In this document: piece by piece, positions 34,992 to 45,619 of the stretch
Layout: every line of letters begins with the position of its first letter
How positions within the stretch are numbered: the stretch's first letter is position 1
Assembly (NCBI GenBank): GCA_035048495.1
Contig: CM068552.1
Span: forward strand, 21,082,154 to 21,146,153
Reading direction: 5' to 3'
DNA from: Euptelea pleiosperma
Lineage: Eukaryota > Streptophyta > Magnoliopsida > Ranunculales > Eupteleaceae
Length of the DNA: 64,000 nt
The notes under the pieces: generated by a model
The model's input: only the letters and a program-made list of their open reading frames with translations
Told to the model about the DNA's origin: nothing
Database searches by the model: none
Translations under genes and position numbers: made by a program

Positions 34992-36247
34992 CTAGAGCAG
35001 AGAAGCAACAACATCAAAAACTACATCCTCCTTTAGCACGTTAACTAACCATGCTGGAAAGGATGTGTCCCATATAGAATGGGAATCTAGAGTTTTTGCC
35101 TTTGAGGCAATCATATCAGCGACCCTATTACCGTTCCTCGGTACAAAACAAAATCCAACCGAATTAAACTTTTTATAAGTAAACAAAATATCAGCCAAGA
35201 GAGCTGAGGATGCCCAACAGGAATTAGAAGATTTTTTCTATAATTGCTAAATAACCGCCAATGTATCTGATTCTACCACAAAATCTCCCACTTTCATAGT
35301 CGATGCCTATTCTAGCCCCCATCTTATGGCTCAAATTTCTGCTTCTTCGGCTGAGAGAGATCGAGAGCTTGCTCCTCTTGCCATTAAGCATTTGTTATCA
35401 CCATCGCGTATCACAAATCCCAAACCAGATTTTCTTGTAGATTTTTCCTATGCAGCATCATTGTTGAGTTTTAAAATTCCTGGCTTGGGCGAGCTCCATG
35501 AGGTATTCTTTGGAGCTTCTGTAAGGTGGTTGGGTTGTGGCTCTAAAGGTGCCATATAACGGGGTATGGATTGAAGAATATGTATCGGGGGCTCAGGCTT
35601 TTCATGATAGATTTCTGTGTTTTGCCTGTTCCATAATTTCCAGAGAATGACACAAAATATTGCAGTCTTGATTCCTCTTCTTGTGATTTTGATGAGTTGG
35701 TCAGTTGAGAAAGGAACTAGTTTTCACAACCTTCATCTGACCAATGTTCACAGCGAATTGTGAGGATAGAAGCGTACCAGTTCAAGCACTCATCGGGCAG
35801 GTGAACAAAGCATGAGGAATGGATTCTTTAGGAGTATTACACCTGGGACAATGAGCAGGAATTTGATGAATACGTTTATTTTTGCTCTGGTAATTGAATG
35901 CGATATGGAATGTGGAGTTTCCATACTTCGTTCCATACCGGATGGGAGTCCAACCTCCTTCCCTGGGGGTGGTCAGGGTCAATCAACGTCTGATATGCCG
36001 ATTTTGAGGAAAACTTCCCCTTTGGGTGTGGTATCCAAAAAAGCCTATCTGAGGCTAAATTCTGGCTCAAAGGTAAGGCTAGAATGTCCTTAGCCATTTG
36101 GGCCAGAAATAATTCTGAGAGCAAATGGGTATTCCACTGGTCTCCATCCAGAATTAAGTCTTTGACATGTCGAATATTAGAGAGGCCAGTATTCGGAGGA
36201 CGCACAAGCTCCCTGGATTGGTTTGGGATTCAGTTATCCTCCAAATT
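34992..36247 (-). pseudogene. LINE C-terminus: zinc-binding region and RNase H
   Basis: Around 35850 the minus strand reads CPRCNTPKESIPHALFTCP, a CxxC...H...C reverse-transcriptase zinc-binding motif. Downstream comes an RNase H: PGILKLNNDAA (first Asp), SAEEAEI.AIRWGLE (Glu), VESDTLAV (Asp) and FVPRNGNRVADMIASKA near the end. The stop lies at 34992-34994. The RNase H domain is typical of plant L1-type LINEs. Stops at about 35330 and elsewhere. Confidence 0.85.
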
Positions 36248-38215
36248 CTAATGTGCTCTCCTATTCCAATCACCCATCCACAAAAGGGTTTCAACTTTTC
36301 TTTGCTTTTGAAGAGGCTTTTCCAACTCCATGAGGCCGTTCGAGGGCAGTGGGCTTGGAGAATATTCTCCGAAGGGCAATATTCGAAGAAGATGGGAACC
36401 AAGGAAGGATGATTTTTCATTTTGGATTTGCCACATCTTCTTAAACGGAAGGGATTGATTTACTTGGTAGAAATGGCGAAACCCAAGTCCTCCATTGCTT
36501 TTGGCTTTGCATAAATCGTTCCAATTTGTAAGCCTCAACACTTTTTTGTTTTCCGATGCGCCCCACCAGAATTGATTGATAATGGAATCCAATTTTTCGT
36601 AGAAAGTCTTTGGGAGGAGGAAAGATTGCATCGTGTAAAGAGGAACTGTTGAGGCTACTGCTTTAATCAACGTGGTCTTTCCTGCTTGAGATAGAAGTTT
36701 CGCTCGCCACCCTTCCATCAGGCTTTTTATTCGGCCTGAGCAATGTTGGAATGCCATTTTCTTTGAACGGGTGATAATTAAGGGAGTTCCCAAGTATTTT
36801 TCGTTCAGGTGAAGGTTTTTTATGGAAAGGATCTGAGACAACACCTTTTTGTGACGTCGATGAAGGTTTGGGCTGAACATAATGCCTAATTTGGAATAAT
36901 TTATCTGTTGGCCAGAGATTTAGCAAAATGTGTCCAAAATGTCCTTCATATTACGAGCTTCGACGAGATTTGCTTGACAGAAGAGGATACAATCATCCGC
37001 AAACAGAAGGTGCGATATAGGAGGGCTGGCTCTTGATATCTTGATTCCATGGATTTGGTTGCCTTGTTTCGTTCTTTGTATCATATGAGATAAGATAGTA
37101 GTGCATAAAACAAAGAGGAACGGGGAGAGAGGATCACCTTGTCTCAGACCACGAGAGGATTTGAAATGCCCATAAGGGGTGCCATTAAGCTTGATGGAGA
37201 AGGATGGAGCAAATATACAGCGCGAGATGAGGGAGATCCATTGGTCAAAGAACCCCATTTTCTAAAAGATGGTTAAGAGGAAAGACCATTATATTCTGTC
37301 ATAAGCCTTGGCCATATCGATTTTGATAGCCATCATGCCTTTAGATCCTTTTTTCTTTTTGTGGATCACTTTCATTAATTCCTGGGTTAAGATGGTATTG
37401 TCAGAAATTTGTCGACCCGAAATAAAAGCCCTTTGATTTTCAGCGATAAGGTTGGGCATAAGAGGGCGCAGTCATTGGGTTAGGATTTTGGTGAGAATTT
37501 TGTAATTGACGTTACAAAGACTGATGGGACGAAACTATTGAGGACTTTCAGCCTGAGGAATTTTTGGAATGAGGGCCACTATGGTATGATTGATGTGATC
37601 AAGATGTTGGTCGGATGTAAATGCTTTGTGGATCATTTCAACAACTTCATGTTTGATGATATTCCATTATGTTTGATAGAAATGGGCAGTGAACCCATCT
37701 GGACCTGGAGCTTTGTGGGCACCCAAACTAAACACTGCTAATCTGATTTCCTCCATAGACAGGAGTCGCACGAGGAGTTGGTTGTCCACTGTGGAAATCT
37801 GGGGAAGATCAAGCTGATTAAGGACTTCACTGGGCTTTGGATTAGAGGAAGTGAAGAGATTTGTGAAAAAAATTGAGGTTTGATCAATTTGAGCCCTTTG
37901 GGTATGGGTATTTCCTTTCTCATTTTTAATCCATTCGATTCTATTTTTCCTCCATTGGATGATCGTAGAAACATGGACAAATTTTGAGTTTCGATCTCCT
38001 TCCTTAAGCTATTTTTTTCGTGATTTATGTCTCCAAAGTTTTTCTTCTTGTTTTAGGATAGTATCAATTTCAAATTCTATCACCTTTTCTCTCCTAATAT
38101 GTTTCGTCGACGGATACTGTTGTTGGAGATATGCTAGTTCCTTCTTAAGACGATGTAGTTTGGTTCCCCGTTGCGCTTGGAATTTCGCATTCCATTTTTT
38201 CAAGTGATGTTTTAC
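36248..38215 (-). pseudogene. LINE linker and reverse transcriptase
   Basis: Basic coiled linker (RLKKELAYLQQQYPS, about 38100), then RT motifs in order: LGAHKAPGPDGFTAHFYQ, FRPISLCNVNYKILTKIL, KIDMAKAYDR (catalytic Asp, about 37310), SSRGLRQGDPLSPFLF (37130), HLLFADDCILFC (catalytic FADD, about 36990) and KYLGTPLIITRSKK (36790). The thumb-like region continues as GWRAKLLSQAGKTTLIKAVA. In-frame stops fall near 37665, 37535, 37475 and 36920. The active-site residues themselves are kept. Confidence 0.9.
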
Positions 38216-38858
38216 CTATTTCAGGCAATGGGTAAGGGGATTAGATTCATTTTTTGCGGTTTGATCCTCCCAGACTTTTTCAACAATAGATTGGCATTCC
38301 TCTTCGGATGTCCACATGGACATGAAATGAAACGGTTTCTGGAGTTTTTCTTGCTTGGGATCAGTATCCAAAAGAATTTGGCAATGATCAGAGGTATAAG
38401 AGGATAGGTGACGGATGCAAGCATTTGGAAATATGAGTCTCCAGTCACTATTTGCAATAGCTTTGTCAAGCCTTTCTCTCACGTTTGCCCACCCTATTCT
38501 TTTGTTCGACCAAGTGTAAGGAGCTCCAATGAATCCTAAATCTGAGAAGTCATGAATTTGGAGAAAATGCAGATAGGCCTGGTTGAAAACAATTGGATTT
38601 GAGGAGGAGCCTTTTTTTTCCCTAGGACTAGATAGATCATTAAAATCCCCCATGATAATCCACGGTCTAGTGTGAACTTGGACTTGGTGAAGATCATGCC
38701 ATAATTCCTGCCGATGATGCGTTCTTGGATCCCCATAGATCAAAGATAGATTCCAATGGACAAAACTGGGTTAAGAAAAGATGCGAAGATGATACCACTT
38801 TCATTTGTTTGAATAGTGTGTACATTGATTCCTTCCTTCCAGAAGACATTTAAATTAA
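38216..38858 (-). pseudogene. LINE apurinic-type endonuclease domain
   Basis: The endonuclease nicks target DNA for target-primed reverse transcription. Visible motifs: FWKEGINV (about 38830), IYGDPR (38743), PWIIMGDFNDLSS (catalytic GDFN), GAPYTWSNKR, RERLDKAIAN, and the C-terminal SDHCQILL (catalytic SDH). The N-terminal catalytic Asn/Glu part is missing through truncation. A frameshift or stop lies between FWKEG and IYGDP. Confidence 0.88.
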
Positions 38859-39273
38859 GGAAAAATCTAGGATACAGACCTCTGTATCAAACTTTTGATG
38901 CAGAAGTCCCTCAAATTGCAATGTAGTAGACCCGTTCGGGCCCACTTGCCCCTTGAATGTCTGGCCCACACTATGATAGACCTACACACCAAAAATCATA
39001 GTGATTGGTGATTTCTAGCCATTGGATTTGAGCACTTTTTCATAACTGGCTTGGAACGGACACATAGGCCTGTTCATAAAGCCCATGATGAAAAAGTACT
39101 CAAATCCTACTGCTAGAAATCACCAATCATGCTGATTTTTTGTATGTAGGTCTATCATAGTGTGGGCCAGACATTCAAGGGGCAAGTGGGCCCGAACAAA
39201 TCTACTACGTTATAATTTGAGGGACTTCTGCATCAAAATTTTGATACAGAGGTCTGCATCAAAGAACAGCCCC
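38859..39273. mobile_element. foldback MITE, Mutator-type target duplication
   Basis: Almost a complete hairpin: arms of about 190 bp (for example CAGACCTCTGTATCAAA and its inverse) around a short loop near 39050-39080. Flanked by TTAAATTAA (38850-38858) and GTAAATTAA (39274-39282), 9 bp with one mismatch. 415 bp, no coding capacity. It sits at the truncated 5' edge of the LINE. Confidence 0.85.
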
Positions 39274-39283
39274 GTAAATTAAC

Positions 39284-39871
39284 AACACTCGTACTTATAA
39301 GGGTCGGGTTCCGGTTAGTGATTTCAAACCTTTGGATCTGTGTACCTCAAATACTGCTCAAATTCCCACGGTTGAGATCAACCCATGAAAATAAGTCCAA
39401 TCCAACGCCTATATGTATAAAACACTAAATCAGGCTGATTTTTGGTTTGTAGGTCTAGCTAGGGATTGACCAAACATCCATACGGTCAGAGTCCATTAAG
39501 AGTGTGCCACGTGGCTCATATTGTGTCCTTTAAGGGGAGCCTGTCATTTTAGGGTGGTAACTGTAGCCCGACCCTACTTATAAAGCTTTGACGACGGACC
39601 ACTGTATGAGCCACGTGGCACATTGTTAGAGACCACTGACCGTATGGACGTTTGGCTTATCTTTAGTTGGACCTACGTACCAAAAATCAACTTGATTCAT
39701 GATTTTCAAGAAACTCCAATCCAACGGTTAGAAATAACTGATTATTTTCAGTTTGTAGGTACACTTATGGATGGGTCAAAGTTCAAAGTTCAAAGTTCAA
39801 ACATCCAAACGGTCAGTGGTCCCTCTAAGAGTGTGGCCGTAGCTCGTCTGTGGTCCGTCATCAACGATTAA
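39284..39871. mobile_element. hairpin MITE split by another MITE
   Basis: Left end near CTCGTACTTATAAAGCTTTGACG (39286-39300 then 39584 on) and an inverse right end near GTGGTCCGTCATCAACG (about 39850-39871). Inner modules with GCCACGTGGC in both orientations. Contains a triplicated GTTCAAA unit at 39779-39800. The exact ends and target duplication could not be fixed. Confidence 0.5.
39301..39574. mobile_element. small Mutator-type MITE nested in a MITE
   Basis: Starts GGGTCGGGTT and ends GCCCGACCC (inverted repeat GGGTCGGG). Perfect 9-bp target duplication TACTTATAA at 39292-39300 and 39575-39583. 274 bp. Inside is one CCATACGGTC ... GCCACGTGGC module. Confidence 0.85.
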
Positions 39872-39984
39872 CTCGTTCTCCCACTACCTAGCCCTTCTAT
39901 CGCTTGCTGTGGATCGGACACGTGTCGGATTCATACTATCCATCACCCATCGCTTTCCTTCTTCGTTGTCAAGGTCACTAACAC

Positions 39985-40371
39985 GAGTAAAGCTTTGATG
40001 ACAGAGTACTGTCATCGAGGCTGATGAGAGAGGGCTCAATATAAGCCACGTGGCACACTCTTAGAGGACTCTGACCGTATGGATGTTTTTCCAATCCCTA
40101 GGTGGAGCTACAAATAAAAAATCAGCTTGATTTCAAACCTATGGAAAGGTACCTTAAATAAATAATGTTCAAATTCCCACATCAACCCATGAAAATAATT
40201 CCAGTCCAACGCCAAGAAATCACTATTCGGGAAGAGTTTTGGTTTTTTTGGGTCCATCTAGGGATCGGCCAAACATCCAAACAGTCAGAGTCCTCTAAGA
40301 GTGTGCCACATGGCTCATATTCCGCCCTGTCATCGGCCTCGATGACAGACCCTGTCGTTAAAGTTTTACTC
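39985..40371. mobile_element. hairpin MITE with perfect 9-bp target duplication
   Basis: Ends GAGTAAAGCTTTGATGACAG (left) and the inverse of GAGTAAAACTTTAACGACAG (right). Perfect CACTAACAC at 39976-39984 and 40372-40380. 387 bp. Two modules with CCATACGGTC and GCCACGTGGC in opposite orientation. Non-coding. Confidence 0.9.
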
Positions 40372-40380
40372 CACTAACAC

Positions 40381-41779
40381 TAAACGGCCGAAGTCACCAG
40401 ACTCGCCATCGTATATAATATTATATATACACGTACAGTGTGCAACCGTATACTTAAAAAGCTGACCTATCAATATAAAAACTCTCCCTGGAAATATCAC
40501 TTTCCTCCCCTTTATATTTAGTTTTGTTTCCCTTCTCAGATCCTTCTCTCCACCTCCCACGAATCAAAACGTTTACAGCGCAAGAACAGGTTCGTTCACA
40601 GATCTTCATCTTCTCTTTCTTTAGTCTTATGTGCTCAAACAGTTCTTTATTTTTAATGAGAATGAGAAAATTACTGCAACGATCCACTTCAACACTAATG
40701 CAAGATTTCTCGATGGTTTCTTTTCAATTAGTATTATTGAATTAAGTAGAATTTACTCTATCTGTGGTTTTTCTTCAGATCTGCTATGTTATTAGGGTTT
40801 TTTTTTCTCTTTGATTTCTTTATCGAATTTCTTCACCTCTTATTATTAATATTTTTTTCATACTTTCGACTGGCAGTAGATGTTAGTGTTTGGAAATCAA
40901 ATTTCCTCAATCGTGGAATTTGGTTTCCTCATTTAATTTTATAATAATGTGATTGCAAGAAAGTTATTTGATTTTTTCTGCACAATTTGGTATCTTATTT
41001 TCTGATTCTTTCGGTGTGGGTATACACATAGTATTGCAAGTGATACTTAACTAAATAGGGTGGTTGTAGCTTAGCTGTTCACAAGTGATAGCAGTGAAAG
41101 GATGAATTGTGAGAGATCTACAGCAGAAACCAAATGTAAATGAGGTCTCAAAAGATTTATGTTGGTTAGATCATAGTGTGCAATCAAACCAGTTTTGGAG
41201 AAGAAGATTAATGGACTGAATTATTGCAGATTGGATCTTGCCAGATTTGTTACAAGAATTTTTTTGTTTTTGTTTGGAGTAATGGGTCAGAGGTTTTCCA
41301 AGGACCATCTAATTGGTAGGAGAGCAATAGGTTTTTGTGGAGACTGCCAAGCAAAGTTGAGCATCTACAAAGTCATTCACCCTCAATGATTTTTTGAGTT
41401 TCATGTTGAATATATACTTGAAGAGGAATAGAATCTTCTTTGGATGATCCTTATAGAATTGTATCCGATTCCTTTTCTACCATCTATGCAGGAAGGATCC
41501 GTGCTTTCATTGTCAAACTCATTTTCTGAGTGTTCCATGGTTGAAACCTTTCTTTTCAATGAAGGTTGTGATCACTCATGATGATCTGGTGTTCCTATTG
41601 CATCTACTTGTTATGCACCTTCAAATGATAGAAATGTGGATTGTAGATATGTTACTTGCGGCATGTGAGGCTTAAGATCTGTGTGGAATAATCTGGTACG
41701 TTCATTATAAGATCAGATCAGATGGCTGTCTTTCATTTTAGGGTTAAAGACTTCTATTTAGAGTTGTTTTTTATTGTTT
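40381..41779. other. unrecognised DNA with leader-like start
   Basis: After the MITE the DNA has TATA-like text (ATATAATATTATATATAC near 40412) followed by a pyrimidine-rich stretch and CAAGAACAG|GTTCGT near 40590 that looks like an exon end. No coding exon that I recognise follows. ORFs up to 73 codons have no family features. It may be the 5' part of the copia LTR whose end is at 42018, or an old gene fragment. Confidence 0.3.
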
Positions 41780-42018
41780 TGGGTATTGTGAGTGAGGAGA
41801 ATTAGAGAGCTTGGGTTTTGGGGTGTCTTCTGTTACTCTTGTAAAATGAAGAGAAGATTTGTTTCCTTCATTGGTGATTTCTATTTCTCAATAGTGAACC
41901 GGTTGTGATCTCTGTGGACGTAGCCCACGTCGAGTTAATCACGTATAACTTGTGTTGTGGCTTGTTTCTTATAATTTTTTATTCTACTTTGCATTTAAGG
42001 GTGTGTTTGTTCCCAACA
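41780..42018 (+). repeat. Ty1/copia LTR 3' end fragment
   Basis: Text such as TCTCAATAGTGAACCGG, CTCTGTGGACGTAGCCCACG, then GTTTGTTCCCAACA at the end is the usual R-U5 of many plant copia LTRs. ATTATGGCCTAAGA follows, where ATTGGTATCAGAGC would be expected, so the primer site has decayed. No internal copia genes follow. Recognised by style only. Confidence 0.5.
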
Positions 42019-42033
42019 ATTATGGCCTAAGAT

Positions 42034-42318
42034 TTATTTTTTTTGATAAGTATAAACTTTATTAAAGAAGGCAAAAGCCAGCACAAACAAAACAAACAAG
42101 GAAGATCAGTTATAGAGGTAGAGAAGACTTACGAAAAACTAAAGGGGCTAAGAGGGAGCAAACAAAAAACAACCACCAGAAAACAATCCTCAAACATCCT
42201 TGGAACAAAGGGTATCCCAATGGAAAACTAGATCTTCAAAGAAGATGCCTCTACACTCCTGAAAAGCCTTCAACCAAAGGAATAACAACCCTTTGATAGT
42301 AAGGATCATCTCTGTATC
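42034..42318 (-). mobile_element. 5'-truncated LINE (or SINE) insertion
   Basis: Poly(A) tail of the minus strand seen as a T run at 42037-42044, then TAAACTTTATTAAAGAAGGC. A perfect 11-bp target duplication TGGCCTAAGAT flanks it (42023-42033 and 42319-42329). 285 bp, short enough that only 3' UTR is left. It is inserted in the decayed primer site region of the copia fragment. Confidence 0.8.
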
Positions 42319-42329
42319 TGGCCTAAGAT

Positions 42330-43684
42330 GCCTAGATACAGATACGAATACAGACACTGATGAGGGAAATAGGGATATTTCCTAAAATCCAAGACACGGA
42401 TACGATTTTAGGTGTCCCATTTAATATGTTCATTCATGCTTTAATTTTTAAATTTTCAAGCTAAGTATCTATATTAATACTCACTTCATTTCAAATATAT
42501 TGAAATTTCTAAATTTTCAAAGTTTCTGACAATTAATTTTGTTGTATTATATTATATCTTCCTATTTTTGGGATAAGGCATAGATAATGATGATGATATC
42601 TTCCTATTGACATAAGGAATAAACTTTTAGGAGTTAAGAAAACACACAATATTATAATAGAAATGAGATATTGATGGCATAGAAGTATCCATGCAATATA
42701 CCTGGTACCAGTATTTGTACCGACACAATACGATGCAAGCACGATAGTCATGTTGAAGTATGTGGGTATCATAGGTTATGGCGTGGAGCTATTATTTGGT
42801 GACATTGTAAACCAAGTATAGTTCTGGGGGGTGCTTGACCATTATATTTGAGAATGATGGGGATGACAATCTGGCAATGTGTCGTAGCTAGACAAGGCAC
42901 TGATTGTGATCAATGCTTTCAATTATAAATTCCTCGTTACTCTAACCTTATGATGGTATTGGCATGCACGGCGACCGATTTCTTGCGATTAGACAATCAT
43001 GACATGAGGCTTTCTTGGGGACTGCGTCAAATCACAATGATGAAAATCCCTTGAGGCTATGCTTTCAATAGTACCTCAAATTTTCTGGATAATGGGCCTC
43101 ATGATCATATTGAGAAGGTCAACTAGATAAGGCTTGAAGAAGTTGATTGATATATATGTTTTTTTTTGTAGTGTGAGCATATCTATCAATGAGGTGGTGT
43201 TGGCTGCCTTACAATGATATCTGATTCGTATACCTTGTAGGTATTTGCACATGATTTTTGTGAATCGTGAGAAAAAAAAAAACAAAAAAGAGAAAAACTA
43301 GGCATTGCTATTTAATTGGCAGAAGACAAAATTTAAAAACTGCAATCTAAGTTGCAAACTCAAAGACCTGTGAAATACTTATGGCTAGAGTAAATATATT
43401 CCATTATTTTTGGCCAAATAAAACAACAAGCTTATCAATTTTAAAATAAGGAGTAATATCATTAAGTTGATTCAGAAGTTGAGTAACCATTGAAGTTAGT
43501 CGCCACTCTCCAACAACATTTTTGAAATATCCTAATCCAAAGATGAGAAAACAATGAAAGCCATTGGAAATCTGCCTATAATCTATGCAAGTAGACAAAA
43601 GAGAAATAAGAAGTGAAGAGTCTTATTTCCCATTTCTATCCTTTCTTCTTTCCTTTTTCTCATAATTTTGTGCTCTTATGTGTG
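42330..43684. other. unassigned AT-rich DNA
   Basis: Near 42333-42420 and 42690-42730 there are GATACAGATACG- and CACGGATACG-like words reminiscent of a degenerate DNA transposon, but no ends could be set. The ORFs are short and unrecognised. Confidence 0.3.
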
Positions 43685-44390
43685 TTTTTTTTTTTGATAG
43701 GTAAACATTTATTATTCCCCCCTAAGAAATGTTTACGTAATCTGTGGGTACAACCCCCCACAGCCTGACCAACTCAGCTGTTATCCACTCTTCTCTCAAT
43801 GCCCACTACCTAATTGGGTTCTCTTCTCTCCCAAATTGTGTAGATGGTAACTTGTTACCATGGTCCCCTCTAGAGGAGGATGAAGTGAAACTTTGAAGGG
43901 TGCTCACTAAGAAACCCAGGGCCTTTTGAGAAAAGAGGCCTTAGGAGGAAGTGAAGGGAGAATCATATATGCATTTTTCGGGTCCAATAGGAGGAGGTGA
44001 TTCCAGTACAGCAGAAACCTTAGCACTCCTTCAAGGCTTAAGAATATCCAACAGCCTATCACAGTTTTTGTTCAAGAGACTCAAACAGTGTAATTAGTTG
44101 GACCTCTAGAAAAATGTAGAGTACCTACGGATTCATATTATCAAAGAGATCCAGTATTTAGCATTGTCAATCAACATCTTATTTTTGCATGTCAAGATAG
44201 GCGAATGATATAGCAAACTCTCTTGCTGCATTGAAACAGCGCTGCATTCCATAAGGGGAAATTTGCCTTTTCACTAGGAGGCTTGCCCCATTTATCAATA
44301 TAGGGGTGCATCATGTACTTCCCTAGTTTAACAATGTCCCATACTCTCATGTAGAATTCTTTTATGAAATTGCAACTAGTATCTTGCATG
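43685..44390 (-). mobile_element. LINE 3' tail fragment
   Basis: A T run (43685-43695) followed by GATAGGTAAACATTTATTATT is the poly(A) end of a minus-strand LINE of a second family. Coding domains are not recognisable. 44266-44369 is repeated at 44636-44739. The right boundary is uncertain. Confidence 0.55.
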
Positions 44391-44605
44391 GTTTTTGCTG
44401 GAAAGGCACAATGACATAAAGAAGATAAAATTCTGTCCTTGTATTGGGCTCTCCCTTTCTTTTCTTTTTTTCTCCTGATTCTAGAAAACCTCGAAATGTC
44501 CTAAAAGATCCACTAGATCCATGATTTTTTTATCCGTATTAATGGGTATTTAGTGCTTAGTTCTTAATGCCAAAAAAGTAAAAAAGAGAAGAAAAGAACT
44601 TACTA

Positions 44606-44739
44606 TTTTTTTTGATAGGTAAACATTTATTATTGTCTTTTCACTAGGAGGCTTGCCCCGTTTATCAATATAGGGGTGCATCATGGACTTCCCTAGTTTA
44701 ACAATGTCCCATACTCTCATGTAGAATTCTTTTATGAAA
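44606..44739 (-). mobile_element. second LINE tail, internally deleted copy of the first
   Basis: T run plus GATAGGTAAACATTTATTATT again, but directly joined to a 104-bp block nearly identical to 44266-44369. About 550 bp of the first copy are missing. This suggests a deleted source copy or local duplication with deletion. Confidence 0.6.
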
Positions 44740-45619
44740 CCAGAACCCAGGTCTTTGGGAATTACCCCCCCAAATCACTCCATGCACATTGAACATCATA
44801 ATCAATCATCTTAGCAGCTTTATCCAATTATTTGGAGTCAGTTACACAAATCAAGTTCTCCCAGTCCACTTATCTAGGGTCTTATCCACCTTCAAAGCAT
44901 GCTTCTTCAAATCTTATCTCAGTACCAGATCCATATTCTTTTCAGCCTTCACTTTTTTAAATCACTCATAGAAATGGAGAAAATTCCTCAATTCAAAGTT
45001 AACTATCATTTCTAAGATCTCCCCAATGATCATAAATACAAGATGTTAATGAAACCTTAAACGCTCATGTAACTACTATTTAATTCTATTTGTTCATCTT
45101 AATCATAAACTTCCTTCTAAAAAAATCAAGTAAAGGAGTCCTTTGGCCATTAGTCTCTCAAAAGGAATTTCATAATATAGTTATTTAGAGATCTCCAAAA
45201 TAATATTCACGTTTTCCATATGGGCTTATCAACTATCCTATTAAAATGAATCCAACGAATATAAATAGAGAATGATATAAAATCCTTGAAAGTATAAATA
45301 ACTCATTCTGGCCGAATGTCAGCCCTAACTGATGTGCCACCCGTCTTTGATCAATGAACTTTTTTCTTTCTTTATCTATATGTAAGTGTTTTATTAGTGT
45401 TTAATGTCTTTTGCTTTATTTTCAGTCTCATTGACTTGAAGTTTCACAACGTTGTATTAAATCAATGGGTATTCATTGTACATAATGGATATTCTTTTTG
45501 ATTAATGCGTACATTAGGGATAATACAGTAATTTTTAAACAATATTTAACTATTAGAGATCTGTACAACATATTACTTATAATTGTTTCATTGGTTTGAT
45601 TTTTTTTTTTTTTAGATAT
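44740..45619. other. unassigned AT-rich DNA
   Basis: No ORF with family features, no repeat ends, no inverted repeats of note seen. ORFs up to about 64 codons are treated as chance. Confidence 0.3.

Larger units (their letters stand above)
34955..38858 (-). mobile_element. L1-type plant LINE, 5'-truncated
   Basis: On the minus strand: endonuclease (38858 to about 38216), RT (about 37800 to 36250), zinc-binding region (about 35985 to 35782), RNase H (about 35475 to 34992), then a poly(A) tail seen as a T run at 34955-34966. ORF1 and the endonuclease N-terminus are missing at the right side, where a MITE begins at 38859. A few stops and at least one frameshift break the ORF, so it is inactive, although the domain order is well kept. 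Confidence 0.9.

Noticed and set aside
39779..39800. GTTCAAA tandem as a binding array
   Set aside because: Only three units, present in one MITE only.
40500..40600. 5' UTR and first splice donor of a host gene
   Set aside because: TATA-like and pyrimidine-rich text is suggestive, but no coding exon follows; it may be LTR leader.
42333..42790. Possible degenerate DNA transposon with GATACAGATACG-like words
   Set aside because: Neither terminal inverted repeats nor target duplication could be set.
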